This document shows, piece after piece, positions 7,651 to 17,544 of a stretch of 64,000 nucleotides of DNA. The translations under genes were made by a program, and so were the position numbers. The notes beneath the pieces were generated by a model that ran no database searches, was not told the DNA's origin, and was given only the letters and a program-made list of their open reading frames with translations. Origin of the DNA: Terrimesophilobacter sp036833635 (GTDB taxonomy: Bacteria > Actinomycetota > Actinomycetes > Actinomycetales > Microbacteriaceae); the NCBI GenBank assembly GCA_036833635.1, contig DAITPJ010000002.1:1-64000 (forward strand), given 5' to 3'. Numbering within the stretch: position 1 is the stretch's first letter; every line of letters starts with the position of its first letter.

Positions 7651-8616
7651 GTGGCGAGCCAGGACTGGTTCGATCGGGACTTCTACAAGGTCCTCGGCGT
7701 GAGCAAGGATGTGTCCCAGGCTGAACTCAAGAAGACCTACCGCAAGCTCGCCCGCAAGTACCACCCGGATTCGAACCCGGGCGACGCGAAGGCGGAGGCA
7801 CGGTTCAAGGAGATCAGCGAGGCGAACGCCGTGCTCTCCGACCCGGAGACCCGCGCGGAGTACGACCAGATGCGGGCGATGGGCGCCGGGATGCCGAGGT
7901 TCAGTGCCGGCAGCCAGAGCGGTGGCTTCGAGGACGGCTTCGGCGGAATGTTCGGCGGCCAGCGGACCGGGTTCCAGGCGGGTGGCTTCGAGGACATCTT
8001 CGGAAGCATGTTCGGCGGCGGTTTCGGCCAGTCGACGGGCGGCTTCCGCGGGGCGGGCGGGCCGACGAAGGGGCGTGATCTCACCGCGTCGACGACGCTC
8101 GACTTCATGACCGCGATCAAGGGCGACACCGTGCGCCTGCAGGCCTCGGAAGGCAAGCCCATCAGTGTGCGCATCCCCCCCGGGGTCGCGGATGGGCAGA
8201 AGATCCGGCTCAAGGGCAAGGGCGAGCCGAGCCAGGATGGCGGGGCGCCAGGCGACCTGACCCTCACGGTGACCGTGCGTAAGCATCCGGTCTTCGAGCG
8301 CGATGGGCTCAACCTGCGGGTCGACGTCCCCGTTACCTTCTCGGAGGCGACTCTCGGAGCGACGATCGAGGTGCCGACACTCGGAGGCGACCCCGTGAAG
8401 CTCAAGATCGCCCCGGGCACGCCGAGCGGCCGAGTGCTGCGCGTCAAGGGCAGGGGGGTCACGACGACCAAAGGGACCGGCGACCTCCTCGCCGAGGTCG
8501 TCGTCGCCGTGCCTGGCCACCTCACGGCGGACGCGAAAGACTATCTCGAGAAGTTCGAGAAGGCGATGCCGAACGAGAACCCCCGCGCCGACCTCATCGC
8601 CCGGGCGAAAGGATGA
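7651..8616 (+). CDS. dnaJ: DnaJ-type co-chaperone without zinc finger
   Basis: Hsp40 partner that stimulates the DnaK ATPase and delivers substrates. The 321-residue protein has a J domain (8-75) with the HPD motif at residues 38-40, a Gly/Phe-rich region (about 80-140 with repeated GGFEDxFG), then two C-terminal beta domains. The CxxCxGxG zinc-finger repeats of type I DnaJ are absent, so it is a type II (CbpA-like) protein. This form is usual for the actinobacterial dnaK operon. GTG 7651 starts 2 bases after the grpE stop, and the end overlaps hspR by 4 bases. Confidence 0.95.
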   Translation: MASQDWFDRDFYKVLGVSKDVSQAELKKTYRKLARKYHPDSNPGDAKAEARFKEISEANAVLSDPETRAEYDQMRAMGAGMPRFSAGSQSGGFEDGFGGMFGGQRTGFQAGGFEDIFGSMFGGGFGQSTGGFRGAGGPTKGRDLTASTTLDFMTAIKGDTVRLQASEGKPISVRIPPGVADGQKIRLKGKGEPSQDGGAPGDLTLTVTVRKHPVFERDGLNLRVDVPVTFSEATLGATIEVPTLGGDPVKLKIAPGTPSGRVLRVKGRGVTTTKGTGDLLAEVVVAVPGHLTADAKDYLEKFEKAMPNENPRADLIARAKG

Positions 8617-9038
8617 CGATCATGGATGAGAACTCGCCTCTCTTCGCCATCGCCATGGCCGCGGAGCTCGCCGGGATGCACCCGCAGACGCTCCGGCAGT
8701 ACGACCGGCTCGGTCTCGTGAGCCCCCGGCGCACGGCTGGGCATTCCCGCCGCTACTCGATGAGGGATGTCGCCCAGCTGCGGGAGATCGCTCGACTCGG
8801 CAGTGAGGGAGTGAGCCTCGAAGGCATCCGGCGCGTGCTCGAGCTCGAGAACCACGTCACCGAACTGGAATCGAGGGTTCGCGAACTCGAATCCGCCCTC
8901 GCCGACGAACTGCTCCACCGCCCTGGTCGCCGAGTGTTCGCTGCGGGCGAGTCCGGCGACGTGGTCTCGCTCCGCGCGGGAACGCGGGCGCAACGCAACA
9001 CGCAACTGGTCGTCTGGCGACCGCTCAACCATGGATGA
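8613..9038 (+). CDS. hspR: Heat shock repressor HspR (MerR family)
   Basis: Autoregulator of the dnaK operon that binds HAIR sites with DnaK as corepressor. The 141-residue protein has a MerR winged helix (about 10-80: IAMAAELAGMHPQTLRQYDRLGLVSPRRTAGHSRRYS, here quoted only to mark the block's ends IAMAA and RRYS) and a coiled coil (LELENHVTELESRVRELES). ATG 8613 overlaps the dnaJ stop as ATGA, implying translational coupling. Two matching operators lie at 4982-5002 and 5045-5065, closing the feedback loop. Confidence 0.96.
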   Translation: MTIMDENSPLFAIAMAAELAGMHPQTLRQYDRLGLVSPRRTAGHSRRYSMRDVAQLREIARLGSEGVSLEGIRRVLELENHVTELESRVRELESALADELLHRPGRRVFAAGESGDVVSLRAGTRAQRNTQLVVWRPLNHG

Positions 9039-9095
9039 CACGCGAGGACGGACACGAACGATGGCGACTGAGGTCGCGCAAGGGCAGGAGTAGAC

Positions 9096-11398
9096 ATGGC
9101 CAACATGCAAGGCGCACCGTCGAGCGACGAGGAGCAGAAGACCGCGCTCGAGCAGTACGGGGTGGATCTCACCGCGATCGCGCGCACCGGCAAGCTCGAC
9201 CCTGTCATCGGGCGCGACGCGGAGATCCGAAGGGTGAGCCAGGTGCTCACCCGACGGACCAAGAACAACCCGGTCCTCATCGGTGAACCCGGCGTCGGCA
9301 AGACGGCGGTCGTGGAAGGCCTCGCCCAGCGCATCGTCGCGGGGGACGTCGCCGACTCTCTCAAGAACAAGCGCCTCGTCGCTCTCGACCTCGCCGCGCT
9401 CGTCGCCGGTGCCAAATACCGCGGCGAGTTCGAGGAACGGCTCAAGGCGGTCCTCAAGGAGATCAACGACGCCGACGGGCAGATCATCACCTTCGTCGAC
9501 GAACTCCACACGCTCATGGGCGCGGGCGGAGGCGAGGGCTCCGTCGCGGCGGCCAACATGCTCAAGCCCATGCTCGCGCGCGGCGAACTGCGGCTCATCG
9601 GTGCAACCACGCTCGACGAGTACCGCGAGTTCATCGAGAAGGATGCCGCGCTCGAGCGCCGCTTCCAGCAGGTCTATGTCGGCGAGCCGAGCGTCGAGGA
9701 CACCATCGCGATCCTGCGCGGCCTCAAGGAGCGCTACGAGGCGCATCACAAGGTTGCGATCGCCGACACCGCGCTCGTCGCGGCCGCCGCGCTCAGCAAT
9801 CGCTACATCTCCGGGCGCCAGCTGCCCGACAAGGCGATCGACCTCATCGACGAGGCCGCCAGCCGGCTGCGCATGGAGATCGACTCCGCTCCGGTCGAGA
9901 TCGACGAACTGCGCCGCAGCGTCGACCGTCTCAAGCTCGAGGAGCTCGCGCTCAAGAAGGAGAAGGACGACGCGAGCAAGGCGCGGCTGCAGAAGCTTCG
10001 CGACGACCTCAAGGAGAAGAGCGAGGTGCTCGCAGAGCTCCAGGAGCGCTGGGAGCGCGAACGGGCCTCCCTCAACCGCGTCGGCGAGCTCAAGGAGAAG
10101 CTCGACAGCCTGCGCATGCAGGCCGACCGCGCCCAGCGCGAGGGCAACCTCGAATTGGCCTCACGCCTGCTCTATGGTGAGATCCCGGTCATCGAGCGCG
10201 AGGTCGCCGACGCCGAGAAGTCCGAGGCGGAGACACCCCTCATGGTCAACGACCAGGTCACGGCAGAGGACATCGCGGCCGTCATCGCGGCGTGGACGGG
10301 AATCCCGGTCGGTCGCCTCCTGCAGGGCGAGACCGAGAAGCTCCTGCATCTGGAGTCCGAGCTCGCCAAGCGCCTCGTCGGTCAGCGCCCAGCGGTCCAG
10401 GCCGTGGCGGATGCCGTCCGGCGCAGTCGCGCCGGCATCGCCGACCCCGCTCGGCCGACGGNNNNNNNNNNNNNNNNNNNNNNNNNNNNNNNNNNNNNNN
10501 NNNNNNNNNNNNNNNNNNNNNNNNNNNNNNNNNNNNNNNNNNNNNNNNNNNNNNNNNNNNNGCGGATGCCGTCCGGCGCAGTCGCGCCGGCATCGCCGAC
10601 CCCGCTCGGCCGACGGGCTCCTTCCTCTTCCTCGGCCCGACCGGCGTGGGCAAGACCGAGCTCGCCAAGGCGCTCGCCGAGTTCCTCTTCGACGACGAGA
10701 AGGCGATGATCCGCATCGACATGAGCGAGTACGGGGAGCGCCACTCCGTCGCCCGGCTGCTCGGTGCGCCCCCCGGATACATCGGGTTCGAGCAGGGCGG
10801 GCAACTCACCGAGGCCGTGCGTCGGCGGCCGTACTCGGTCGTGCTCATGGACGAGGTCGAGAAGGCGCACCCGGACGTCTTCGACATCCTTCTCCAGGTG
10901 CTCGACGACGGGAGGCTCACGGACGGCCAGGGCCGCACGGTCGACTTCCGCAACACGATCCTCATCCTGACCTCCAACCTCGGAAGCCAATTCCTCGTCG
11001 ACCCCGACCTCAGCTGGGACCAGAAGCAGGAGGCGGTCACGGGCATGGTTCGACAGGCCTTCAAGCCCGAGTTCGTCAACAGGCTCGACGACATCGTGAT
11101 CTTCTCGCCTCTCACCGAGGAGGACCTCGGCCAGATCGTCGAGCTCTACGTCGACCGCCTGCAGAAGCGACTCACGGAGCGCAGGCTCGACCTCGCGGTC
11201 ACGCCGAATGCCAGGGCGTGGCTCGCCGAACGCGGTTACGATCCGATCTACGGCGCCCGGCCGCTGCGCAGGCTCATGCAGCATGAGATCGACGACCGGC
11301 TCGCCACGGCGCTCCTTGCCGGCACGACCCGCGACGGCGACACCGTGCTCGTGGACCTCGACGAAGGAGCGGATGAACTCACGGTGCGGAGTACTTGA
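9096..11398 (+). CDS. clpB: ClpB-type disaggregase lacking the N domain (split by an assembly gap)
   Basis: Hexameric AAA+ disaggregase that acts with DnaK/DnaJ. It starts directly at the first AAA module (Walker A GEPGVGKT at residues 63-70), followed by the coiled-coil middle domain and a second AAA module (GPTGVGKT, IDMSEYGERHSVARL). The roughly 150-residue Clp_N domain is missing, a form I know from other Microbacteriaceae. The 100 N at 10462-10561 are flanked by identical 55-base sequences. Dropping the Ns and one copy leaves 2148 bases, an intact 715-residue frame reading AVADAVRRSRAGIADPARPT then GSFLFLG. It follows hspR by 57 bp with no HAIR site of its own, so it is probably the last gene of the heat-shock operon. 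Confidence 0.94.
10407..10616. other. Assembly gap (100 N) flanked by identical 55-base contig ends
   Basis: Bases 10407-10461 and 10562-10616 are identical, separated by 100 N. A 55-base exact overlap is what a de Bruijn assembler leaves between neighbouring contigs when k is 55. Merging the copies restores the clpB frame exactly, so probably no sequence is missing. Confidence 0.93.
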
Positions 11399-11412
11399 TA
11401 GCCTGAACGGCG

Positions 11413-13473
11413 ATGACCGAGCCCCGCCTTCCCGAGCGCCCCGCGAAGGCGACCCACTTCCTGCCGCACGTCCAGGGCCTGCGCGCGGTCGCGGTCATGC
11501 TCGTCGTGCTCTACCACGTGTGGCCGGGGAGGCTCTCAGGCGGGTATGTCGGCGTCGACGTCTTCTTCGTCATCTCAGGGTTCCTCATCACGGGGCAGCT
11601 CGCTCGCGAACTCGAGCGCACCGGCCGTATCGACCTTCCGAGCTTCTGGGCCAAGCGGGCGCGCAGGCTTCTTCCGGCCTCGATCACGGTGCTCGTGTTC
11701 TGCTCGCTCGCCGTGCTCTTCCTGCTCCCCCTCTCGAGTCTCGTCGCCGAGACGAGGGAGATCCTTGCCAGTACCTTCTACGTCGAGAACTGGCAGCTCG
11801 CCCTCGGCTCGGTCGATTATCTGGCCTCGCACGACGCGACGACCGTGCAGCACTACTGGTCCCTCTCGCTCGAGGAGCAGTTCTACCTCGTCTGGCCTCT
11901 CATGTTGCTCGGGGCGACCTGGCTCGGGGTGAAGTTCTTCGCGGCCCGCCGGTGGCTGCCGATGATCGGCATCGTCGTCCTCGTGAGCATCGCCTCGCTC
12001 GTGGCCTCTGCGCTCTACACGGGGAGCAACCCCGCCGAGGCCTATTTCGTGACCTGGACGCGATTCTGGGAGTTCGGGGTGGGCGCGATCCTCGCCCTCG
12101 TTCCGAGACTGCGCCCATCCGGAGCATGGTCGAGCAACCTCGTTGGGTACGCCGGTCTCGCCATGATCCTCGCGGCCGGCTGGTTCTTCGACAGGGACAC
12201 CCCGTTCCCTGGGTACACGGCGCTCCTTCCGGTCATCGGCACGGCCATGGTCATCTCGGCGGACCGCGCGAAGCACTGGTGGGACATCGGCAGGGTCATG
12301 GGCGGTCCGCCGCAGCGGTTCGTGGGCGACATCTCCTACTCGCTCTACCTCTGGCACTGGCCGCTCATCATCATCGCGCCGTACGTTCCTGGATGGGGGC
12401 TCTCGGGCTGGAACCGTGTCGCGCTCATCGGTATCTGCTTCCTGCTCGCCTGGCTCACGAAGAAGTTCATCGAGGATCCCACTCGCAGCTGGAGGTTCTT
12501 CACGGCGCGCAGGCCGCGGTTCACGTATGCGGGGGTCATCGCACTCATGGCGGCTTCGAGCCTCTTCGTCGGGGTGGCCTGGGTCGTCGGGCAGCCGCGC
12601 TACGTGGCCGAGGCCTCAGAACTCCAGCAGATCCGCGCGGACCTTCCGGACTGCTTCGGCGCCCTCGCCGGCCCCGGATGCGAGAATCCGGAGCTCGCGA
12701 ACGCCATCATTCCGAGTCCCGGCTTCGGCAACGCCGACTCCCCCGACCAGGTTGAGTGCTTCGTGCAGCTCAACGAGTCATCCGTCAAGACCTGCCACTT
12801 CGGCTCGGATGCGCCGGATGCGCCACGCGTCGCGCTCATCGGCGACAGTCACGCCTACCAATACATCGAGACGCTCGTCGCGCTCGCCCAGGAACGCAAC
12901 TGGTCGCTCACGACCTACCTCAAGGGTGCCTGTCCGTGGACGACCGCTGACGTGAGCGGCCCGAGCCCGGCATTTGTCGACTCGTGCCGGCAGTGGCGTG
13001 CGAACCTCGCCGACGAGCTGGCCTCTGTCGCCCCATACGACGTGGTCTTCACCGCCGCGCTCGCGCACACGCCGTACGGCGTGAGCGCAACCGACCACGA
13101 CGAAGCCCTGAGCGATGGCTTCGTCGAAGCGTGGAAGCAGGCCGCGGGAGCTGCCATCGTCACGATTGTTGACAACCCGGACTTCGCCGAGGATCCGAAC
13201 AAGTGCCTGCGCACGGCGTCGTCGCCCGCGGACTGCACCGAGCGGCGGTCGGAGGTGCTCGACGATGTCGACCCCCTTGCGCTCGCCGGGGCAATGGCCG
13301 GTGCGACGGTGCTCGACTTCAGTGACGTCTACTGCGACGAGGCGGAGTGCTTCAGCGTCATCGGCGGGGCCAACGTGTACCGCGACCAGGACCACCTGAC
13401 GCGGACGTTCGCGCTCACCCTCGGCCCGGCGATCGGCGACGCGATCGAGGCGGTCCTGCCGCGCACGTCCTAG
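11413..13473 (+). CDS. Membrane acyltransferase with C-terminal SGNH domain (OafA/YrhL type)
   Basis: A 686-residue protein. The N-terminal acyltransferase-3 domain (1 to about 380) starts PHVQGLRAVAVMLVVLYH, contains FFVISGFLITG and SLSLEEQFYLVWPL, and has about 10-11 membrane helices. The C-terminal extracytoplasmic SGNH domain has GDSHAYQY at residue 477 and a DQDHLTRTF motif near the end. Family members O-acetylate surface polysaccharides, peptidoglycan or glycolipids; the acceptor is unknown. It starts 14 bases after clpB with TAGCCT eight bases before the ATG. The 4-base overlap with the next gene is convergent. Confidence 0.92.
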   Translation: MTEPRLPERPAKATHFLPHVQGLRAVAVMLVVLYHVWPGRLSGGYVGVDVFFVISGFLITGQLARELERTGRIDLPSFWAKRARRLLPASITVLVFCSLAVLFLLPLSSLVAETREILASTFYVENWQLALGSVDYLASHDATTVQHYWSLSLEEQFYLVWPLMLLGATWLGVKFFAARRWLPMIGIVVLVSIASLVASALYTGSNPAEAYFVTWTRFWEFGVGAILALVPRLRPSGAWSSNLVGYAGLAMILAAGWFFDRDTPFPGYTALLPVIGTAMVISADRAKHWWDIGRVMGGPPQRFVGDISYSLYLWHWPLIIIAPYVPGWGLSGWNRVALIGICFLLAWLTKKFIEDPTRSWRFFTARRPRFTYAGVIALMAASSLFVGVAWVVGQPRYVAEASELQQIRADLPDCFGALAGPGCENPELANAIIPSPGFGNADSPDQVECFVQLNESSVKTCHFGSDAPDAPRVALIGDSHAYQYIETLVALAQERNWSLTTYLKGACPWTTADVSGPSPAFVDSCRQWRANLADELASVAPYDVVFTAALAHTPYGVSATDHDEALSDGFVEAWKQAAGAAIVTIVDNPDFAEDPNKCLRTASSPADCTERRSEVLDDVDPLALAGAMAGATVLDFSDVYCDEAECFSVIGGANVYRDQDHLTRTFALTLGPAIGDAIEAVLPRTS

Positions 13474-14459
13474 CCGAGCGCCGGAATGACCTCGCGCTCG
13501 AAGAGCTCGATTCCCGACCGGTCGTACGCGGCCTCAGGGAAATAGTGGATGAAGTACCCGACGCCGAGGTCGCGCAGTACCGTGAGCCGCTCGAGGACCT
13601 GCTCCGGCGTTCCGACCCCCGGCGAGACCTCGAACTCCTTCATGTAGTCGGTCGCGCCCTCCTCGCCCAGCGAGGGGACGAGACGTGCCTTGATCGCGGC
13701 GAGCCGATCGCGCACATCGGACTCTGTCGCCCCGACCACGGTGTGCATGTTGGTCGAACGCACGATGCGGTCGAAGTCGGTGCCGACATCCGCGCAGTGC
13801 GCGCGCAGCAGCGCGCTCTTCTCGGCGAAGACGCGGGGGTTGCCTCCTGCGAAGTTCGTGTAGTCGGCGTACTGCGCGGCGATGCGCAGGGTGACCTTCT
13901 CGCCACCGCCGGCGATCCAGATCGGGATGCCGCCTTCCTGCAGCGGGAGCGGCCGCACGATCGCGCCGTCGACCTGGTAGTGGGCGCCGTCGAGCGTCGC
14001 GGAGCCCGTCGTCCAGGCCTGCTTCATGATCTGCACGCCCTCGTCGAGGCGGGCCAGTCGCTCTCCGGCCCGCGGGAAGCCGTAGCCGTAGGCGCGCCAC
14101 TCGTGCTCGTACCATCCCGCGCCGATCCCCATCTCGACCCGTCCGCCGGAGATGATGTCGATCGTCGAGGCGACCTTGGCGAGGTAGGCGGGATTGCGGT
14201 AGCTCATGCACGTGCACATCTGGCCGAGACGGATGCGCGTCGTGGTTGCCGCGAAGGCCGACATGAGCGACCACGCCTCGTGCGTGGCCTCCTGGCTCGG
14301 GACGGGGACCGTGTGGAAATGGTCGTAGACCCAGATGGACTCCCACGGCCCGGCGTCGGCGTGCGCGGCGATGCTGCTCATGGCAGCCCACTGCTCCGCG
14401 GGGTCGATTCCGACGAGGTCGTGCCGCCAGCCCTGGGGCACGAACATGCCGAACCTCAT
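13470..14459 (-). CDS. LLM-class F420-dependent oxidoreductase
   Basis: A 329-residue TIM-barrel flavin/F420 oxidoreductase of the luciferase-like family (MRFGMFVPQG, SIWVYDHFHT, IDIISGGRVEMGIGAGW, PIWIAGGGEK). F420 rather than FMN is inferred from the subfamily and the actinobacterial setting. Substrate is unknown. ATG 14459 overlaps the threonine aldolase stop by 4 bases, so it is translated as the second gene of a two-gene unit. The longer open frame to 14747 is out of context with the aldolase gene and was not used. Confidence 0.88.
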   Translation of the reverse strand: MRFGMFVPQGWRHDLVGIDPAEQWAAMSSIAAHADAGPWESIWVYDHFHTVPVPSQEATHEAWSLMSAFAATTTRIRLGQMCTCMSYRNPAYLAKVASTIDIISGGRVEMGIGAGWYEHEWRAYGYGFPRAGERLARLDEGVQIMKQAWTTGSATLDGAHYQVDGAIVRPLPLQEGGIPIWIAGGGEKVTLRIAAQYADYTNFAGGNPRVFAEKSALLRAHCADVGTDFDRIVRSTNMHTVVGATESDVRDRLAAIKARLVPSLGEEGATDYMKEFEVSPGVGTPEQVLERLTVLRDLGVGYFIHYFPEAAYDRSGIELFEREVIPALG

Positions 14460-15523
14460 GGCGCGAGCTCCTTCGCGATCGCCGCGACGAAGGTGTCGAC
14501 ATCCGATTCGGTCGTGTCGAACGAGCACATCCAGCGCACTTCGCCCGCCGCAGCGTTCCAGTCGTAGAAGCGGAAGACCGTGCGCAGCCGGTCGGCGACC
14601 CCTGGCGGCAGCACCGCGAAGACCGCGTTCGCCTGGGTCGGCTGGGAGAAGGAGAGGCCGACGATCGATCCGTCCGAGATGCGGTCCTCGAGCGAGCGCC
14701 GGAGGTGTGCCGCCATGGCGTTCGCGTGGTTCGCGGAACGCAGCCACAGGTCGTCCTCGAGCAGGGCGAGGAACTGGGCGGAGACGAACCGCATCTTCGA
14801 GGCGAGCTGCATGTTGAGCTTGCGGAGATAGAGAAGCCCGTCGACGGCATCCGGATTCAGTACGACGATCGCCTCGCCGTAGAGCATGCCGTTCTTGGTG
14901 CCCCCGAAGCTCAGGACGTCAACGCCGGCGTCCGTGGTGAGTTCGCGGAGCGAGACCCCGAGCGCGGCGGCCGCATTCGCGAGGCGGGCGCCGTCGAGAT
15001 GCACCGTCATGCCCTTCGCGTGCGCGTGCCCGGTGATGGCCTTGAGCTCCGCGAGCGAGTAGAGGGTTCCGAGCTCCGTGGACTGCGTGATGCTCACGGC
15101 GAGCGGCTGGGCGCGGTGCTCGTCACCCCAGCCCCACGCCTCCTGGTCGATGAGGTCCGGCGTGAGCTTGCCATCCGGGGTCGAGACGGTAAGGAGCTTG
15201 AGACCGCTCACGCGCTCAGGGGCCCCGTTCTCGTCGGTGTGGATGTGCGCCGTCGCGCTCGAGACGACCGCGCCCCAGCGCGGCAGCATGCCGGTCAGCG
15301 CTGTGACGTTCGCGCCGGTGCCGTTGAAGACCGGGAACACCTCGGCACGTTCGCCGAAGAGTTCGCGGACCCGCTCCTCGAGCGCGTGGGTGTAGACATC
15401 CTCGCCGTACGAGATCTGGTGGCCATCATTGGCGTCGGAGATGGCCTGGAGGATCTCGGGGTGGGCGCCGGCATAGTTGTCGCTCGCGAACCCGCGAGCG
15501 TTCGGATCATGAAGTCGAGTCAC
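14456..15523 (-). CDS. ltaE: Low-specificity L-threonine aldolase
   Basis: PLP enzyme cleaving threonine (and allo-threonine) to glycine and acetaldehyde. The 355-residue protein starts VTRLHDPNARGFASDNYAGAH, has VFNGTGANVTAL, DGARLANAAAALG and the PLP lysine in SFGGTKNGM (Lys210). GTG 15523 matches the family start and has a weak CAGACT box six bases upstream; an ATG at 15628 in frame would add an unrelated low-similarity leader. It is coupled to the LLM oxidoreductase. Confidence 0.92.
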   Translation of the reverse strand: MTRLHDPNARGFASDNYAGAHPEILQAISDANDGHQISYGEDVYTHALEERVRELFGERAEVFPVFNGTGANVTALTGMLPRWGAVVSSATAHIHTDENGAPERVSGLKLLTVSTPDGKLTPDLIDQEAWGWGDEHRAQPLAVSITQSTELGTLYSLAELKAITGHAHAKGMTVHLDGARLANAAAALGVSLRELTTDAGVDVLSFGGTKNGMLYGEAIVVLNPDAVDGLLYLRKLNMQLASKMRFVSAQFLALLEDDLWLRSANHANAMAAHLRRSLEDRISDGSIVGLSFSQPTQANAVFAVLPPGVADRLRTVFRFYDWNAAAGEVRWMCSFDTTESDVDTFVAAIAKELAP

Positions 15524-15554
15524 GGGTTCAGTCTGCCATTGCTTGCAGCAGACC

Positions 15555-16646
15555 TCAGCGCGCCATGGCTTCGGAGAGCTTGACGCGGCCGCCGGTGCGC
15601 AGGAGGGCGTTGGAGTAGATGCGGGCACCGATCGCGATCACGAGGGTCGTCGTCGCGAGCAGGACGGCGAGCGAGAGGAACGGCTCCCACCAGGCGATCT
15701 CGCCGAGGAAGACGCGCATCGGCATCCCGACCGGTGCCGAGAACGGCACGTACGACATGATGCCGAGCACGAGCGGGTTGTCGTTGAAGGCGATCACGAG
15801 GATGTACGGGAGCATGACGAGGATCATGACCGGCGAGGTCGCGCTGCCGACATCCTCCTGGCGGGACACGAGCGATGCAGTCGCCGCGTAGAGCGCCGCG
15901 ATCATGACGAACCCGAAGACGAAGAACACCACGAACCAGGCGATGGATGGCCCGAAGCTCGCCAGGAGGTCGCCCTGGCCCGTCGCGCTCAGGCCGATGG
16001 CCGCGAGCGAGGCGATCGCCGCGATCTGCGCGAAAGCAAGGAGGCTGTTGCCCAGGACTTTTCCCGCCATGAGAGCGCGCACCGAGATCGTCGACATGAG
16101 GATCTCGACGATCCTGGTCTGCTTTTCCTCGACGACGCTCTGCGCAATCGTCGTCCCGAAGGTCATGGCCGACATGAAGAACACGATGCCGAACGCGATC
16201 GCCGCGAAGTACGCGAGGAGAGGGTTGATGGCGCTCGGATCGAGCAGTTCAACGGCGGGCGGCGAGCTCAGCGCGACGACGAGCTCCTGCGGAACCGAGT
16301 CGAGCGCGATGATCTCGACCCCCGTCGGGGCCTTCGGGTCTGGTACGAGCGCGGCTTCGACAGTGCCATCGCTCACGAGCCGCTTCGCAGCCTCGACCGT
16401 GTCGACCTTTGTCAGCTTGAGGTCCGGAAGCTGCTCCGCGACGGCGATGGCGCTTCCCGTGGCCGCGACGTCCATCTTGGATGACGTACTTCCGAGGATG
16501 CCGCCTACGAGCACGGACCCCAGCACGGCGAGCATGAGGATGCCGGTCGAGATGAGGAAGGCCTTGCTCCGGAGCTTCATCTTGATCTCGCGCTCGGCGA
16601 CGAGCCAGGTGCTCCCCGCAAAACCGGGGTTGCGGTAGTCGTTCAC
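15555..16646 (-). CDS. ABC-2 type permease (NatB-like)
   Basis: A 363-residue membrane protein: N-terminal TM helix (AFLISTGILMLAVLGSVLVG), a large extracytoplasmic domain (about 55-160), then five or six TM helices. The EEKQTRIVEILMSTISVRALMAGK motif precedes the second helix group, as in NatB/YhaP exporters. With the ATPase gene it overlaps by 4 bases, it forms a two-gene exporter; the family is linked to sodium or antibiotic efflux. Substrate is not evident. Confidence 0.9.
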   Translation of the reverse strand: MNDYRNPGFAGSTWLVAEREIKMKLRSKAFLISTGILMLAVLGSVLVGGILGSTSSKMDVAATGSAIAVAEQLPDLKLTKVDTVEAAKRLVSDGTVEAALVPDPKAPTGVEIIALDSVPQELVVALSSPPAVELLDPSAINPLLAYFAAIAFGIVFFMSAMTFGTTIAQSVVEEKQTRIVEILMSTISVRALMAGKVLGNSLLAFAQIAAIASLAAIGLSATGQGDLLASFGPSIAWFVVFFVFGFVMIAALYAATASLVSRQEDVGSATSPVMILVMLPYILVIAFNDNPLVLGIMSYVPFSAPVGMPMRVFLGEIAWWEPFLSLAVLLATTTLVIAIGARIYSNALLRTGGRVKLSEAMAR

Positions 16647-17524
16647 TGGATGACCTCCCGAAAAATCTGGGCGAGCGATGGCTCCTGTGGCGCGAATCGC
16701 AGGACCGGACCCCGCTCAAGGGCGGCGCGGAGAACCGACTGGGCGGCGTCCGGTGTCGCACTGAAGACCGACCGGCCGCCGTCGAGACTCACGACCTCGA
16801 TCGCCCCTGCGTCGCGGACCCACTCTGCGGTGCCCTGCACCTCGAGCTCGTACCGCGATCCGCCGAAGTCCGAGCGGAGCTTCTCGCGAGACCCTGATGC
16901 CCGGATACTCCCGTCGGAGATGACGACGAGGTCGTCGCACAACCGCTCGACGATGTCGAGCTGATGCGAGGAGAACAGCACAGGCACGCCGTCGGCCGCG
17001 CGATCCTTGAGGACGCCCTGGACGGTTTCGACGGCGATCGGGTCGAGTCCGGAGAACGGTTCGTCGAGCACGAGGATCTCGGGATCGTGAACGAGCGCAG
17101 CCGCGATCTGGGCGCGCTGCTGGTTGCCGAGCGAGAGGGCCTCGACCGGGGTGTTGGCACGTTCCTCGAGGCCGAGTCGCTCGAGCAGCTGCGTGGTGTT
17201 CTTCTGTGCAGCGGCCGGGGCGAGGCCGTGGAGCCGCGCGAGGTAGATGATCTGTTCGGCGACCTTCATCTTGGGATACAGGCCGCGTTCCTCCGGCATG
17301 TAGCCGAAACGCCGCCGGTCAGAATCCCCGAGCGTCGTTCCGTCGAGGGTCACCGTGCCGGAATCCGCAGAGAGCACCCCAAGGATGATCCGCATCGTCG
17401 TGGTCTTGCCTGCACCGTTGGCGCCGACGAATCCGGTCATCCGGCCGCGGCCGACGGTAAAGCTCACATCTCGGAGGACCCGCTTCGAACCGAACGAGCG
17501 GTTGACGTTCTCTACCTGAAGCAC
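16643..17524 (-). CDS. ABC transporter ATP-binding protein (NatA-like)
   Basis: A 293-residue ATPase with Walker A GANGAGKT (34-41), signature ALSLGNQQRAQIAAALV, Walker B ILVLDEPFSGLDP and switch His in LFSSHQLD. A C-terminal extension follows, as in NatA. GTG 17524 lies six bases after TAGGGT, so the transcript is probably leaderless. The permease gene follows with a 4-base overlap. Confidence 0.93.
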   Translation of the reverse strand: MLQVENVNRSFGSKRVLRDVSFTVGRGRMTGFVGANGAGKTTTMRIILGVLSADSGTVTLDGTTLGDSDRRRFGYMPEERGLYPKMKVAEQIIYLARLHGLAPAAAQKNTTQLLERLGLEERANTPVEALSLGNQQRAQIAAALVHDPEILVLDEPFSGLDPIAVETVQGVLKDRAADGVPVLFSSHQLDIVERLCDDLVVISDGSIRASGSREKLRSDFGGSRYELEVQGTAEWVRDAGAIEVVSLDGGRSVFSATPDAAQSVLRAALERGPVLRFAPQEPSLAQIFREVIQ

Positions 17525-17544
17525 CCGTCAACCCTAAAACCGCG

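Noticed and set aside
10562..10616. A genuine 55-base duplication in clpB
   Set aside because: Merging the copies restores the conserved protein sequence and frame exactly.
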